A stretch of DNA of 64,000 nt from Solwaraspora sp. WMMD792 (GCF_029626105.1 NZ_JARUBH010000009.1:2728001-2792000), one strand, 5' to 3'. Positions 35,976-45,198 are shown, counted from the first letter of the stretch. Notes: generated from the letters alone by a model not told the origin. A program made the numbers and translations.

Positions 35976-38003
35976 ATGCCCGGACTGACGGTCTACCGGT
36001 CGAACGCCCTGATGTCGATCAGGTCGAGGTTCGACGGCACCCGGGACCTGGTGATGCCGGCCAACCTGGCCTACGCCGAGTCGATGGTCGGCATGTGGCA
36101 TGCGGGCCTGCCCCAGGTCACCCTCGTGCCGTCGACCGCCACCGACGCCCAGGTCTGGCCGGTCATGTCGGCGGTGGGTACCCGGATCCACGACACCTCG
36201 GACGACAACTGCCCGATCCACACCGGCTGGTCGTACGTCGGCGGCAACCACGGCTACAACATCGGCACCCAGATCGCGGTCACCAGCCACGGCAAGACCA
36301 CCGCCGACCTGGGCTCCCGGTGGACCGACGGAATCCGGATCTTCACCCTGCTCGGCGTGCCGAACGGCAACAGCCTGCTGTTCGGCAACCCGTACACGAT
36401 CGTCGACGGCGTCGCCCAGGGAGTGCGGGTGCGGCCGGCGGCGGCGCTCACTCACGTCGCCGGGGCGACGAACCGGACCACGGTACCGATCACCTGGTTG
36501 ACCCCGGACGTACAGATCCGCCCGGCCACCCACTCGCACACCGTGGTCGTCGACCTCGACGGTCGGCCACTGCCCGACGGCCGGTCCGCCGGTGACCAGT
36601 TACGGATCCGGGAGTCGTACGTCATCCCCTCGTACCGGGGCATGATCGACACCGCCCAGGCCAACATCGGCACACCGCTCGCCACGATCATGACCCGGAT
36701 CCCGCCGATGTGTCGGATCGACAACGACTACCGCTGGTCGCCGGGGGGCCTGCTGGTCACCCAGCGGGTGACCGCCATGGACCGGTTCTTCCTGAGTACC
36801 GGGGTCACCCAGTGCTCGGCGCTGACCGTCCCGGCGGGCGGCAGCCGCCGGCAGTTCATGCCGAACGTCGAAGTCGCCGGGACACTCAACTGGTCGACCT
36901 GGGCGCGGATCGACACGATCACCGCGATCACCGACATCACCCCGGCGAGCCTGCGGGACCCGACGATGCCGGCGACCGGCATGACCCAGTGGGCGGTCAG
37001 CGGCGGCGGGGCCCAGCTGTGGGGAATCGCCGCCGGGCTGCTCCCGGTCGACGACGGAGAACCGGCGACCAGGGTGCGGCACACCACGGCGAAGAGCTGG
37101 TTCGTCTCGTCCAGTCTGAAGAAGAACTACCCGCAGCTGGTGTGGGGCCGCGAGCTCTGGCCGGGGCAGACGGTCACCGGTACCGCGTACCGCCGCTACC
37201 TGGCACCGCCGTCGGCCGCCACCGAGCTGGTCGTCTCCGACGGCGACCACGACTTCGTGATCATCGAACGGGTGGGCACCGTCGCCGCCGCCCGGATGGC
37301 CGTGCCGGAACTGTTCCACCGCCGGCTGGTCCCGGTCGGACCGACGAACCTCGCCGTAGCCGAACGGGTCGCGGCCGACGGCATCGCCTACCAGGTACCG
37401 GTCTCCCCCGGGTACGGCATCTGGCGGGCGGACCCCGACCAGGCCAGCCCGCAGCCGCTGCCCGGAGCCACCTCCGGGATCGGCAGCTATTTCCTGCCGC
37501 TGGCCGGCCCGACCGGCACCACCAGCTGCACCGGCGCGTTCCAGCGGCTGCTGCTGCACCCGATCTACCTGGCCGAGGCCGTCCGGGTCGACCGGGTGTG
37601 TGTGGAGGTGACGGCGGCCGGCAGCGGATGGTTGCGGCACGGGGTGTACGCCCACGATCCGACGACCGGCCGACCGGCGGCGCAGGGACCGATCGCCGAC
37701 TTCGGCGCGCTCGGCGTGGCCACCGCCGGAATCCGGGAGTACGTGCTGGCCGCGCAGGTGACGCTGCCCGCCGGCTGGCACTGGTACGCGGTCGTGTGGC
37801 AGGGCTCCGCCACCACCCCGCCCACCCTGCGGACCAGTCAGGTCGGTGGTGCCACGGCGTTGAACATCGGCACCGGCCCGGCGGCGATGACCGGTGACCG
37901 GTTCGGCTACGACATGCCCGGCGTGGCCGGTCTGCTCGGACCGGTCACCGTCGTCGGCGTGCACCAGTTCCCGCCGCCGCGGATCGCCTACCGACGGGCC
38001 TGA
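35976..38003 (+). CDS. Large protein with phage-tail-fibre-like C-terminus in the exopolysaccharide cluster
   Basis: 675 residues from the ATG at 35976, preceded by an ideal GGAGGT. No signal peptide or membrane helix. Not recognised as a whole. Residues about 60-100 are rich in His/Asp/Asn (TRIHDTSDDNCPIHTGWSYV, then GGNHGYN), suggesting metal or sugar binding. Residues about 505-660 (HPIYLAEAVRVDRVCVEVTA; VTLPAGWHWYAVVWQG) resemble beta-sandwich modules at the ends of actinophage tail fibres and virion proteins. It may be a polysaccharide-binding or -modifying protein derived from a tail spike. It lies between the epimerase and acetyltransferase and is the only rightward gene in this part of the cluster. 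Confidence 0.5.
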   Translation: MPGLTVYRSNALMSIRSRFDGTRDLVMPANLAYAESMVGMWHAGLPQVTLVPSTATDAQVWPVMSAVGTRIHDTSDDNCPIHTGWSYVGGNHGYNIGTQIAVTSHGKTTADLGSRWTDGIRIFTLLGVPNGNSLLFGNPYTIVDGVAQGVRVRPAAALTHVAGATNRTTVPITWLTPDVQIRPATHSHTVVVDLDGRPLPDGRSAGDQLRIRESYVIPSYRGMIDTAQANIGTPLATIMTRIPPMCRIDNDYRWSPGGLLVTQRVTAMDRFFLSTGVTQCSALTVPAGGSRRQFMPNVEVAGTLNWSTWARIDTITAITDITPASLRDPTMPATGMTQWAVSGGGAQLWGIAAGLLPVDDGEPATRVRHTTAKSWFVSSSLKKNYPQLVWGRELWPGQTVTGTAYRRYLAPPSAATELVVSDGDHDFVIIERVGTVAAARMAVPELFHRRLVPVGPTNLAVAERVAADGIAYQVPVSPGYGIWRADPDQASPQPLPGATSGIGSYFLPLAGPTGTTSCTGAFQRLLLHPIYLAEAVRVDRVCVEVTAAGSGWLRHGVYAHDPTTGRPAAQGPIADFGALGVATAGIREYVLAAQVTLPAGWHWYAVVWQGSATTPPTLRTSQVGGATALNIGTGPAAMTGDRFGYDMPGVAGLLGPVTVVGVHQFPPPRIAYRRA

Positions 38004-38588
38004 TCAGCGGGCCGGAACGCCGTAGATCCGCTTCATCTCCGCGTGCTTGGCGGCGACCGGAAGGTGCCCGATGCCCAGCGACTTGGCCTGCAGCCGGCGC
38101 AGGTACTCGTCGGTACTGCGCAGTGGCCGGGCCGGCACCCCCGCAGCCACGGTGTTGTCCGGGATGTCGCGGGTGACGACCGAACCCGCGCCGATGACGC
38201 ACCGGTTGCCGATGGTCACCCCGGCCAGGATCATCGATCGCATCCCGATGTAGACGTCGTCACCGATGACGATCGGAGCCGTCCAGTCCAGCTCGGGATG
38301 CTCCTTGCGGAGGATCAGGGTGCCCCCGTCATGGGTGACGAACTGCACCTCGGAGGTGATGTAGACGTTGTCACCGATCGTGATCAGCCACGGCTCCGAG
38401 CCGAACATCGCCCGGTTCACGCCGTAGAACCGCACCCGGCCGGTCAGGTTGACCCCCAACGATCTGACGAACGCCTCAGGGTCACGGCTGGCCGCCAGAT
38501 GGTCCCGCACCCGCCGGACGATGGTACGAAGACGACTGGACACACCCAGTCCAACGAGCCTGGCGCGGCACCGGTTACGGCGGGTCAC
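38004..38588 (-). CDS. Left-handed beta-helix O-acetyltransferase
   Basis: 194 residues from the GTG at 38588 (overlap GTGA with the upstream gene). Hexapeptide repeats of the maltose/nodulation acetyltransferase type: WLITIGDNVYITSEVQFVTH with the catalytic-type His, then IVIGDDVYIGMRSMILAGVT and IGAGSVVTRDIPDNTVAAGV. It probably puts an acetyl group from acetyl-CoA on a sugar of the exopolysaccharide. The stop directly abuts that of the convergent 675-residue protein. Confidence 0.85.
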   Translation of the reverse strand: MTRRNRCRARLVGLGVSSRLRTIVRRVRDHLAASRDPEAFVRSLGVNLTGRVRFYGVNRAMFGSEPWLITIGDNVYITSEVQFVTHDGGTLILRKEHPELDWTAPIVIGDDVYIGMRSMILAGVTIGNRCVIGAGSVVTRDIPDNTVAAGVPARPLRSTDEYLRRLQAKSLGIGHLPVAAKHAEMKRIYGVPAR

Positions 38589-39808
38589 CGGCAGAAGTGG
38601 CGGGCGTGGTCGAGGACGTTGAGTTCGCGGACCTGCCGCCGCCAGAGCCGGTACCGCCGCCCCGCCGTCACCTTCGCCGCAGCCCGCTCACCCGCCGACC
38701 GGACAGCCAGCTCGTTCACCACCTCGGCCAGCGCCGACACGGTCATCGGCCGGACCACCGCCCCGCCGGCACTGGAGATCAACTCGCTGAACGGGGTCCG
38801 GTCGGAACAGACGACGGGGCAGCCGGCCGCCAGGCTCTCCAGGATGACGTGTCCGAAGTTCTCGCCCAGGGTCGGGAACAGGAATGCGTCGTACCGGGCG
38901 AAGGTTGACAGCACCTCGTCGGCCGGCAACTCGCCGTGGTACCGCACCCGGACGTGGTCGGGCATCGTCGCGATGAGCTGGCCGCAGCGCGCCCAGTACG
39001 GCTCGTCCTCGTCGGGCCCGAAGATGTCGAAGTCGACCGGCCGGGTCGCCCGGGCCACCGCTGCCAGCGCCGTGACCAGGTTCTTCATCGGTGAGATCCG
39101 GCCGATGAAGACCAGCCGCAACGGACCGTCGTGCGCCACGACCGGTGGCGGCGGACGGTCCGGGATCGGGCACTCGTTGCCGTTGACCATCACCCGGGCC
39201 CAGGGCAGGGCCGACGTGATCTGATCCGCCTCCAGCTGGCTGCACGCCTGCCACCGCACGCCGAGGCGCCGCAGCACCGGCGCCCACGCCGTCAGGAAGA
39301 GCCGCTTCTTGCCGCCTTTGATGGCCAGCGCGGCGGGGGCCAGTTCGCCGCGTGGGGCGATCATGATCGCCGGTATCCGCAGCAGTCGCAGGGCCACTGC
39401 CAGGACCGGGACCACCGAGAACATCGACCACAGGCTGTTGACGTACAGCAGATCGACCGGCCGCGACCGGATTTGCCGCAGCAGCCGCAGCCACTGCCGG
39501 GGACGCACCGGGTCGAGATAGAACACCGCGGACCGGGCGTCGCGGTGGACCAGTTCGCCGGACAGCCCCGGGTACCGCTCGGTGGCGTGCAGGTCCCGGT
39601 CCCGGGTGACCAGGGTCACGGCAAGGTCGTCGGGCAGGGTGTCCAGGATGAAGCGCAGCGACCGGATCGGGCCGCCGCCACGGAATCCCGGCTCGAACAC
39701 CGCGGCGGTGGCGAGGATCCGGAAGGTGGTGGTCGCCGCGTCGGCGGTGTTCTGCCGGGTCGCCGGCCCGCCGGCGGCGGGCCGGACTGGGGTCGTCGTT
39801 TCACGCAC
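38585..39808 (-). CDS. Glycosyltransferase family 4
   Basis: 407 residues from the GTG at 39808. GT-B retaining enzyme: FRGGGPIRSLRFILDTLPDD at the N-terminus, LRLVFIGRISPMKNLVTALA at the domain junction, and FLFPTLGENFGHVILESLAA with the E-x7-E-type pattern. It adds a sugar to the lipid-linked repeat unit. It overlaps the acetyltransferase gene by 4 bp and follows the FnlC-like epimerase by 36 bp. Confidence 0.86.
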   Translation of the reverse strand: MRETTTPVRPAAGGPATRQNTADAATTTFRILATAAVFEPGFRGGGPIRSLRFILDTLPDDLAVTLVTRDRDLHATERYPGLSGELVHRDARSAVFYLDPVRPRQWLRLLRQIRSRPVDLLYVNSLWSMFSVVPVLAVALRLLRIPAIMIAPRGELAPAALAIKGGKKRLFLTAWAPVLRRLGVRWQACSQLEADQITSALPWARVMVNGNECPIPDRPPPPVVAHDGPLRLVFIGRISPMKNLVTALAAVARATRPVDFDIFGPDEDEPYWARCGQLIATMPDHVRVRYHGELPADEVLSTFARYDAFLFPTLGENFGHVILESLAAGCPVVCSDRTPFSELISSAGGAVVRPMTVSALAEVVNELAVRSAGERAAAKVTAGRRYRLWRRQVRELNVLDHARHFCR

Positions 39809-39844
39809 TGTCGGCTCGGCCTTCGATTCGTCCGGCTGCCGCGC

Positions 39845-40969
39845 TCAGCGACGCAGCCCGGCCCACTCGTGGTGGCGCCGCACGGTGGACAGGATGAAGT
39901 CGACGACCCGCCGTGAGGTGTCAGGCACCTGGTAGTCCGCCGGGCAGGGCACCCCGGCCGAGGCGACCTGCTCGACGGTCGCCCGGACCGCTTCCACCAC
40001 GCCGGCCGGGTCCAGCCCGGTCATGATGATGCCGCCGGCGTCCAACGCCTCCGGCCGTTCGATCGACTCCCGCAGCGTCACCGCCGGGAAGCCCAGGATC
40101 GCCGCTTCCTCGCTGATCGTGCCGCTGTCGGACAGCGTGCAGCGGGCGGCGCACTGCAGGCGTACGTAGTCGAACAGCCCGAACGGTTCGTGGAAGGTGA
40201 TCCGGTCGAGGCTGGTCGGGTCGGTGGCCAGCGCCTCCAGCCGTTTGCGGGTACGTGGATGGGTGGAGACCAGCACCGGCAGCGCCCACTCGTCGCGTAC
40301 CGCCCGCAGGCAGTCGAGCAGCCGGTGCAGCCGGTCCGGCCGGTCGACGTTCTCCTCCCGATGGGCGCTGACCACGAAGTACCCGCCGGCGGTCAGCCCC
40401 AGCTGGTCGAGCACGGTGGACCGGGCGATGTCCTGCCGGTAGTGCTCCAGCACCTCGCGCATCGGTGAGCCGGTGTGCAGGATGCGCCGCGGATGCAGAC
40501 CCTCGGCGATCAGGTTGCGGCGGGCGTGCTCGCTGTAGACCAGGTTGAAGTCGGAGACGTGGTCGACCAGGCGACGGTTGGTCTCCTCGGGCACGTTCAG
40601 GTCGAAGCACCGGTTGCCCGCCTCCATGTGGTAGACCGGCACCCGCATCCGGCGGGCCATCAGGGCGGCGATGGCGCTGTTGGTGTCCCCGAGCACCAGC
40701 AGGGCGTCCGGCCGGCAGTCGTCGACGGCTGCCTCGATACCGACCAGCACGCCGCCGAGCACCCTGCCGAGCGACGTGGTGTCCACCTCCAACGACCGGT
40801 CCGGCGGGCGCAGCCGCAGCTCGGTGAAGAAGACCTCGGAGAGGAACGGATCCCAGTTCTGCCCGGTGTGTACCAGGACATGGTCGACGGTACGGTCCAG
40901 TCGGTCCATCACCCGGGACAGCCGGATGATCTCCGGCCGGGTGCCGACGACCGTCATCACGCGGGTCAT
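39845..40969 (-). CDS. UDP-sugar 2-epimerase, FnlC/CapG/WbjD-like
   Basis: 374 residues from the ATG at 40969 (GGAG 7 bp upstream; an ATG at 40981 is also in frame). It begins VMTVVGTRPEIIRLSRVM, the start typical of FnlC/WbjD enzymes rather than plain WecB. Then LLVLGDTNSAIAAL, YHMEAGNRCFDLNVPEETNR with active-site residues, and LSDSGTISEEAAILGFPAV. It would convert the reduced talose-type UDP sugar to UDP-L-FucNAc, completing the pathway begun at 27,217 and 28,257. First gene of the operon epimerase-glycosyltransferase-acetyltransferase. Confidence 0.86.
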   Translation of the reverse strand: MTRVMTVVGTRPEIIRLSRVMDRLDRTVDHVLVHTGQNWDPFLSEVFFTELRLRPPDRSLEVDTTSLGRVLGGVLVGIEAAVDDCRPDALLVLGDTNSAIAALMARRMRVPVYHMEAGNRCFDLNVPEETNRRLVDHVSDFNLVYSEHARRNLIAEGLHPRRILHTGSPMREVLEHYRQDIARSTVLDQLGLTAGGYFVVSAHREENVDRPDRLHRLLDCLRAVRDEWALPVLVSTHPRTRKRLEALATDPTSLDRITFHEPFGLFDYVRLQCAARCTLSDSGTISEEAAILGFPAVTLRESIERPEALDAGGIIMTGLDPAGVVEAVRATVEQVASAGVPCPADYQVPDTSRRVVDFILSTVRRHHEWAGLRR

Positions 40970-41212
40970 GACCGACTCCATTCATTGCCGACTCGGGGCG
41001 CACACCTACTACCAGCACAAAAACGGGCAATCTCCGCATACCATAGCGGACCATCGGGGCAACGGTGACGGCCCGGCCGAATCCGAACCGTGGCACCCTG
41101 GCCCGTTCGTACTGTCATCCACCTGACAGCAGAACCTGTTGGTCAGAGCGGACCGCCGCTCTCCCAGTTGTTGTCCGACAACCGTCGGGCACATCGAGAG
41201 GAGCAGCGGACA

Positions 41213-43180
41213 ATGAGATCCGAATCCGTACGCGGCGCGCGAAGCCGCGTACTCGCCGCTCTGGCGGTCGTGGCGACGGCGGCCTCGCTCGCCGGTACGG
41301 CGACGACCCCGGCGGCGGCCCACCCGGGTCCACCCTCGGCCGTCTTCGACCCCGACGAGGTGGGCTGGGCGTCGGTACGGGACATGACCCCGGCCGACTT
41401 CCAGGTGCGGTTCGACGAGTACGCCGCCGCCGGTTACCTGGTCGTCGACCTGGACGTGGACGTGGCCGACGACGGACGGCGCATCGGCGCCGCCTTCCAA
41501 CGCAATCTCGACGGGCGGGGCTGGCTGGTACGCACCAGGCTGACCAAGGCCGAGTTCGACACCGAGTTCGTCAAGTCGGCGGACGACGGGATGCGGCTGG
41601 TCGACTTCGAGACCTACGTCGAGGGCGGTGACCGCTACTACGCCGCCGCCTGGGTGCGCAACGTGGAGGGCTACGGCTGGTCGATGAAGTACAACCTGAC
41701 CGCCGCCGAGTTCACCGCGTACTACACGGAGCAGCGACGCACCCGAATGCCGGTCGACGTCGACATCTATCCGACGGGTGCCGGCACCAGGTACGCGCTC
41801 GTCTGGGTGGACAACGCCGAGAACCTGGACTGGCGGCTACTCGGCGGCATCACCCGCACCGAGTACCAGGACGCGGTCGACGCCTACCAGATCGTCTACC
41901 GGTCGCTGGTGGTCGACTCGGCGCTCACCACCGTCGGCCAGCGGTACGCCGGCATCTGGGTGGAGAACACCAACCACCGCCGCTGGTGGGTACGCAGCGA
42001 TCTGACCCGACAGGAGTACGTCAACTGGTGGCACCGGTACGCCGACGAGGGATACCGGGTGATCAACTTCGAGCGGTACGAGACCGCCAAGGGCACCCGG
42101 TACGCCGGGGTCTGGCGGCAGAACTCCGACCGGCCGGGCTGGAAGCTGCGCCGGTCGGTGGACAACCTGGTCCAGGGCGAGGCGAACAGTCTCAACATGC
42201 CGGGCATCGCCGTGGCGGTGATGCAGGACGGTGAGTTCCGCTACCTGCGCGGGTTCGGGCACGCCAACGTCGACGACGACGTGTGGCTGGACTCCGGGCA
42301 CGTGCTACGGATCGCATCGGTGTCCAAGGGGATCGGCGGGGTGCTCACCATGCGGGCGGTCGAGGACGGGCAGATCGACCCGGCCGACGACGTCCGAGAC
42401 CACGTCGCCGGGCTGCCCGCCCACCACGCGTACACGGTCGAGCAGGTGGCCAGCAACCGGGCCTGTGTGCGGCACTACGCGGGCACGGAGGCCGCCGACG
42501 GCGCCGACCCGGCCGACGTCGCGCAGTGGCAGGCCGAGGACACCGATCTCAGCACCACCTGGTACGCCAACGCCACCGCGGCCGCGGCCGAGTTCTGGGA
42601 CTCCGACCTGGTCTGCTCGATCGGTGACGGGCACTACAGCACCCACGGCTACACCATCCTGGGCGCGGCGTTGGAGGGCGCGACCGGCACCCCGGTGGCG
42701 GAGCTGACCGAGTCGGAGTTGACCGCCGCGTTCGGCCTGGGCACCCTGCGGCCCGAGGACCTGTCGGACACCTCGGTGCGGCGCAGCACCTTCTACGACG
42801 GCGCCAACGACGAGTACGGCGGCGACGAGGTGAGCTGGAAGGTCCTCGGCGGCGGGATGGAGTCCTCAATCGCCGACCTGGCCCGGTTCGGCGACAAGCT
42901 GATCGACGGCGAGATCGTCGGCCCGGACTCGCTCGACGCCATGTGGGTCGACACCGGGTGGAGCTACGCGTACGGGTGGTCGATCAGCACCGAGGACGGA
43001 CACCGACGGATCGGCAAGAACGGCGGCGCCGACGGGTCCACCGCGTACCTGCAGATGTACCCGGACGACGGGATCGTCGTGGCGGTGCTGATGAACCGGG
43101 CCGACGGGGTCGCCGGCGAGAACCGGGCCGAGGAGCTGGGTTCCGAGATCGGCACGCTGGTGCTGAACACGCTGCCCTGA
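41213..43180 (+). CDS. Secreted BTRD1-repeat / class C beta-lactamase-fold serine hydrolase
   Basis: 655 residues from the ATG at 41213 (AGGAG about 9 bp upstream). Signal peptide to about residue 36 (ATTPAAAHP). Five repeats of about 50 residues follow to about 325, each with a W...LT..E(F/Y) start and an R(Y)A..W end (RYAGIWVENTNHRRWWVRSD), matching bacterial tandem repeat domain 1. The C-terminal serine hydrolase domain has SxxK in ASVSKGIG, YST (YSTHGYTILG) where YxN is usual, and HRRIGKNGG near the end. Repeats plus this domain resemble polyglycine hydrolases; target unknown. Stands alone. Confidence 0.82.
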   Translation: MRSESVRGARSRVLAALAVVATAASLAGTATTPAAAHPGPPSAVFDPDEVGWASVRDMTPADFQVRFDEYAAAGYLVVDLDVDVADDGRRIGAAFQRNLDGRGWLVRTRLTKAEFDTEFVKSADDGMRLVDFETYVEGGDRYYAAAWVRNVEGYGWSMKYNLTAAEFTAYYTEQRRTRMPVDVDIYPTGAGTRYALVWVDNAENLDWRLLGGITRTEYQDAVDAYQIVYRSLVVDSALTTVGQRYAGIWVENTNHRRWWVRSDLTRQEYVNWWHRYADEGYRVINFERYETAKGTRYAGVWRQNSDRPGWKLRRSVDNLVQGEANSLNMPGIAVAVMQDGEFRYLRGFGHANVDDDVWLDSGHVLRIASVSKGIGGVLTMRAVEDGQIDPADDVRDHVAGLPAHHAYTVEQVASNRACVRHYAGTEAADGADPADVAQWQAEDTDLSTTWYANATAAAAEFWDSDLVCSIGDGHYSTHGYTILGAALEGATGTPVAELTESELTAAFGLGTLRPEDLSDTSVRRSTFYDGANDEYGGDEVSWKVLGGGMESSIADLARFGDKLIDGEIVGPDSLDAMWVDTGWSYAYGWSISTEDGHRRIGKNGGADGSTAYLQMYPDDGIVVAVLMNRADGVAGENRAEELGSEIGTLVLNTLP

Positions 43181-43185
43181 CCGGT

Positions 43186-43242
43186 GCCGGATCCCCGGTC
43201 CGCGAGATGCCCGAGCGGCGTCCGGCGGGCCGGGGATCCGGC
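43186..43242 (+). terminator. Hairpin after the serine hydrolase gene
   Basis: GCCGGATCCCCGG (43186-43198) pairs perfectly with CCGGGGATCCGGC (43230-43242), a 13-bp stem with a 31-nt loop just after the stop codon. A probable transcription terminator or 3' stabiliser. Confidence 0.55.
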
Positions 43243-43297
43243 GTCGCCGCCGGTACGCCGAGCGGCCGGTGACCGGCGACTTTCCCTCGATCAACGT

Positions 43298-43316
43298 TTA
43301 GGGTAGCCTCACCTAA
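43298..43316 (+). promoter_or_regulatory. IdeR/DtxR-like iron box overlapping a leaderless promoter
   Basis: TTAGGGTAGCCTCACCTAA matches the 19-bp IdeR/DmdR consensus TTAGGTTAGGCTAACCTAA at 16 positions. It ends one base before the ATG of the ABC transporter operon. A TAGCCT hexamer (43304-43309) inside the box fits an actinobacterial -10 and lies 8 bp from the ATG; there is no ribosome binding site. This suggests a leaderless, iron-repressed transcript. Confidence 0.8.
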
Positions 43317-43317
43317 C

Positions 43318-44133
43318 ATGATCGCGACGGCGTTGCACGGCGACGACCTGGTGCTCGGATACCAGCGCACCACGGTCGTCCACGGCGTGTCCGTCGCCAT
43401 CCACCCCGGCGTGGTGACCGCCCTGATCGGCCCCAACGGCAGTGGCAAGTCCACCGTGCTGCGCTCGCTCGCCCGACTGCACCGGGCATCGTCCGGCCGG
43501 ATCCTGCTCGGCCGCGAAAGCGGCGACCTGGAGGACGCGGCACCGCTGTCCGCCCGCGACTTCGCCCGCCGGGTGACCCTGCTGTCCCAGTCCCGACCGC
43601 ACCCGTCTGGCCTGCGGGTCCGCGACGTCGTCGCCTTCGGGCGCCACCCGCACCGACGCCGGTTCAGCCCGCTCACCGACACCGACCAGGCGATGGTCGA
43701 CCACGCCATGGAGCTGACCGGGACCACGCCGATGGCCCATCGCGCGGTCGACCAGCTCTCCGGCGGTGAGCTGCAACGGGTGTGGCTGGCCGCCTGCCTC
43801 GCCCAGGACACCGGCGTGCTGCTGCTCGACGAGCCGACCAACCATCTCGACCTGCGCTACCAGGTCGAGATCCTCGACCTGGTCCGTGACCTCGCGGACC
43901 GGCACCAGACGGCGCTCGGCGTCGTCCTGCACGACCTGAACCAGGCCGCCGGCGTGGCCGACCAGATCGTGCTGCTGAGCCAGGGCCGGGTGCGGGCCGC
44001 CGGCCCGGCGGCCGAGGTACTGACCACGGAACACCTCTCCGAGGTCTACGGGTTGCCGATCGACACCACAGTGGACCCGACCACCGGTCTGGTGCGGGTC
44101 GAGCCCCGAGGGCGACACCACCGGCGCCACTGA
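43318..44133 (+). CDS. Iron-siderophore ABC transporter ATP-binding protein
   Basis: 271 residues. FecE/FhuC-type ATPase: Walker A GPNGSGKSTVLRSLARL, signature LSGGELQRVWLAA, Walker B DTGVLLLDEPTNHLDL and switch His (VVLHDLNQAAGVAD). It powers uptake of a ferric siderophore by the binding protein and permease encoded next. It is probably translated from a leaderless message and repressed by IdeR/DmdR with iron, given the box at 43298. Confidence 0.93.
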   Translation: MIATALHGDDLVLGYQRTTVVHGVSVAIHPGVVTALIGPNGSGKSTVLRSLARLHRASSGRILLGRESGDLEDAAPLSARDFARRVTLLSQSRPHPSGLRVRDVVAFGRHPHRRRFSPLTDTDQAMVDHAMELTGTTPMAHRAVDQLSGGELQRVWLAACLAQDTGVLLLDEPTNHLDLRYQVEILDLVRDLADRHQTALGVVLHDLNQAAGVADQIVLLSQGRVRAAGPAAEVLTTEHLSEVYGLPIDTTVDPTTGLVRVEPRGRHHRRH

Positions 44134-44164
44134 GCGCCCGGTCAACCAACGAGTGAGGAATCTG

Positions 44165-45193
44165 ATGAGAACCCGATCGATGACGGCTGCCCTGGCCGCC
44201 GTCCTGTTGATCCCGTCGGCGCTGGCCTCCTGCGGCACCAGCGATCCGCAGACCGCGGACGAGACGCCCACGGCCAACGCCTCCGGTGAATGCGCCGACG
44301 ACACCACCGTGACCTCTACCGGACCGGTGGAGGTCACCGACGCGCTCGGGCGCACCGTGACGTTGGCCGAGCCGGCGCAGCGGGTGGCCGTGCTGGAATG
44401 GCAGCAGATCGAGGACGTCCTCACCCTGTGCCTCACCCCGGTGGCGGTGGCCGACCCGGACGGCTACCGCACCTGGGACACCGCCGAGGAGCTGCCGGAC
44501 GGCGTCGCCGACGTCGGCCTGCGCGGCGAGCCCAACCTCGACGCGCTGTTCGCCGCCGATCCGGACCTGGTGATCGTCGAGGCCACCGCCGAGGACGACC
44601 CGGTCATCGCGCAGCTCGCCGAGTACGACGTCCCGGTGCTGGCCACCCGGGGGGCGGATGCCGCCGACCCGGTCCAGAACATGCTGGACACCTTCGCGAT
44701 GATCGCCGAGACCCTCGGCCGCTCCGAGCGAGCCGACTTCGTCGCCGACGAGTTCCAGGCCAGCCTGGACGAGGCGAAGCAGCAGATCGCCGGTGCTGAT
44801 CTCACGGGCACCGAGTTCGTCTACTTCGACGGCTGGGTCCAGGGCGGCAACGTCGCCATCCGGCCGTTCGGCCAGGGATCGCTGGTCGGTGAACTCGGCG
44901 AGGCGATCGGCCTGACGAACGCCTGGACCGGCGAGGTCGACCCGGCGTACGGCCTCGGCCAGACCGACATCGAGGGGATGACCACCGTCGGCGACGCCAC
45001 GCTGTTGTACACCGGCACCACCGACCCCGCCGGCAGCGTCCTGACCGAGCTGGAGAAGAACGAGATCTGGGCATCGCTGCCGGCGGTCGAGCAGGGGCGG
45101 GCGTACGCCTTCCCGGCCGGCATCTGGACCTTCGGCGGCCCCCGCTCGGCGCAGCAGGTGCTCGACGCCTACGTCGACGTCCTGGCCAGCTGA
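44165..45193 (+). CDS. Iron-siderophore substrate-binding lipoprotein
   Basis: 342 residues from the ATG at 44165 (GAGGA upstream). Lipoprotein signal with lipobox LASC (IPSALASCGTS). FecB/FepB-like helical-backbone binding fold: VEVTDALGRTVTLAEPAQRV at the start, NLDALFAADPDLVIVEAT in the middle. It captures the siderophore outside the membrane. It is 31 bp after the ATPase and 5 bp before the permease gene. No siderophore biosynthesis genes are in the window, so it may use imported siderophores or ones made elsewhere. Confidence 0.9.
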   Translation: MRTRSMTAALAAVLLIPSALASCGTSDPQTADETPTANASGECADDTTVTSTGPVEVTDALGRTVTLAEPAQRVAVLEWQQIEDVLTLCLTPVAVADPDGYRTWDTAEELPDGVADVGLRGEPNLDALFAADPDLVIVEATAEDDPVIAQLAEYDVPVLATRGADAADPVQNMLDTFAMIAETLGRSERADFVADEFQASLDEAKQQIAGADLTGTEFVYFDGWVQGGNVAIRPFGQGSLVGELGEAIGLTNAWTGEVDPAYGLGQTDIEGMTTVGDATLLYTGTTDPAGSVLTELEKNEIWASLPAVEQGRAYAFPAGIWTFGGPRSAQQVLDAYVDVLAS

Positions 45194-45198
45194 CCATC

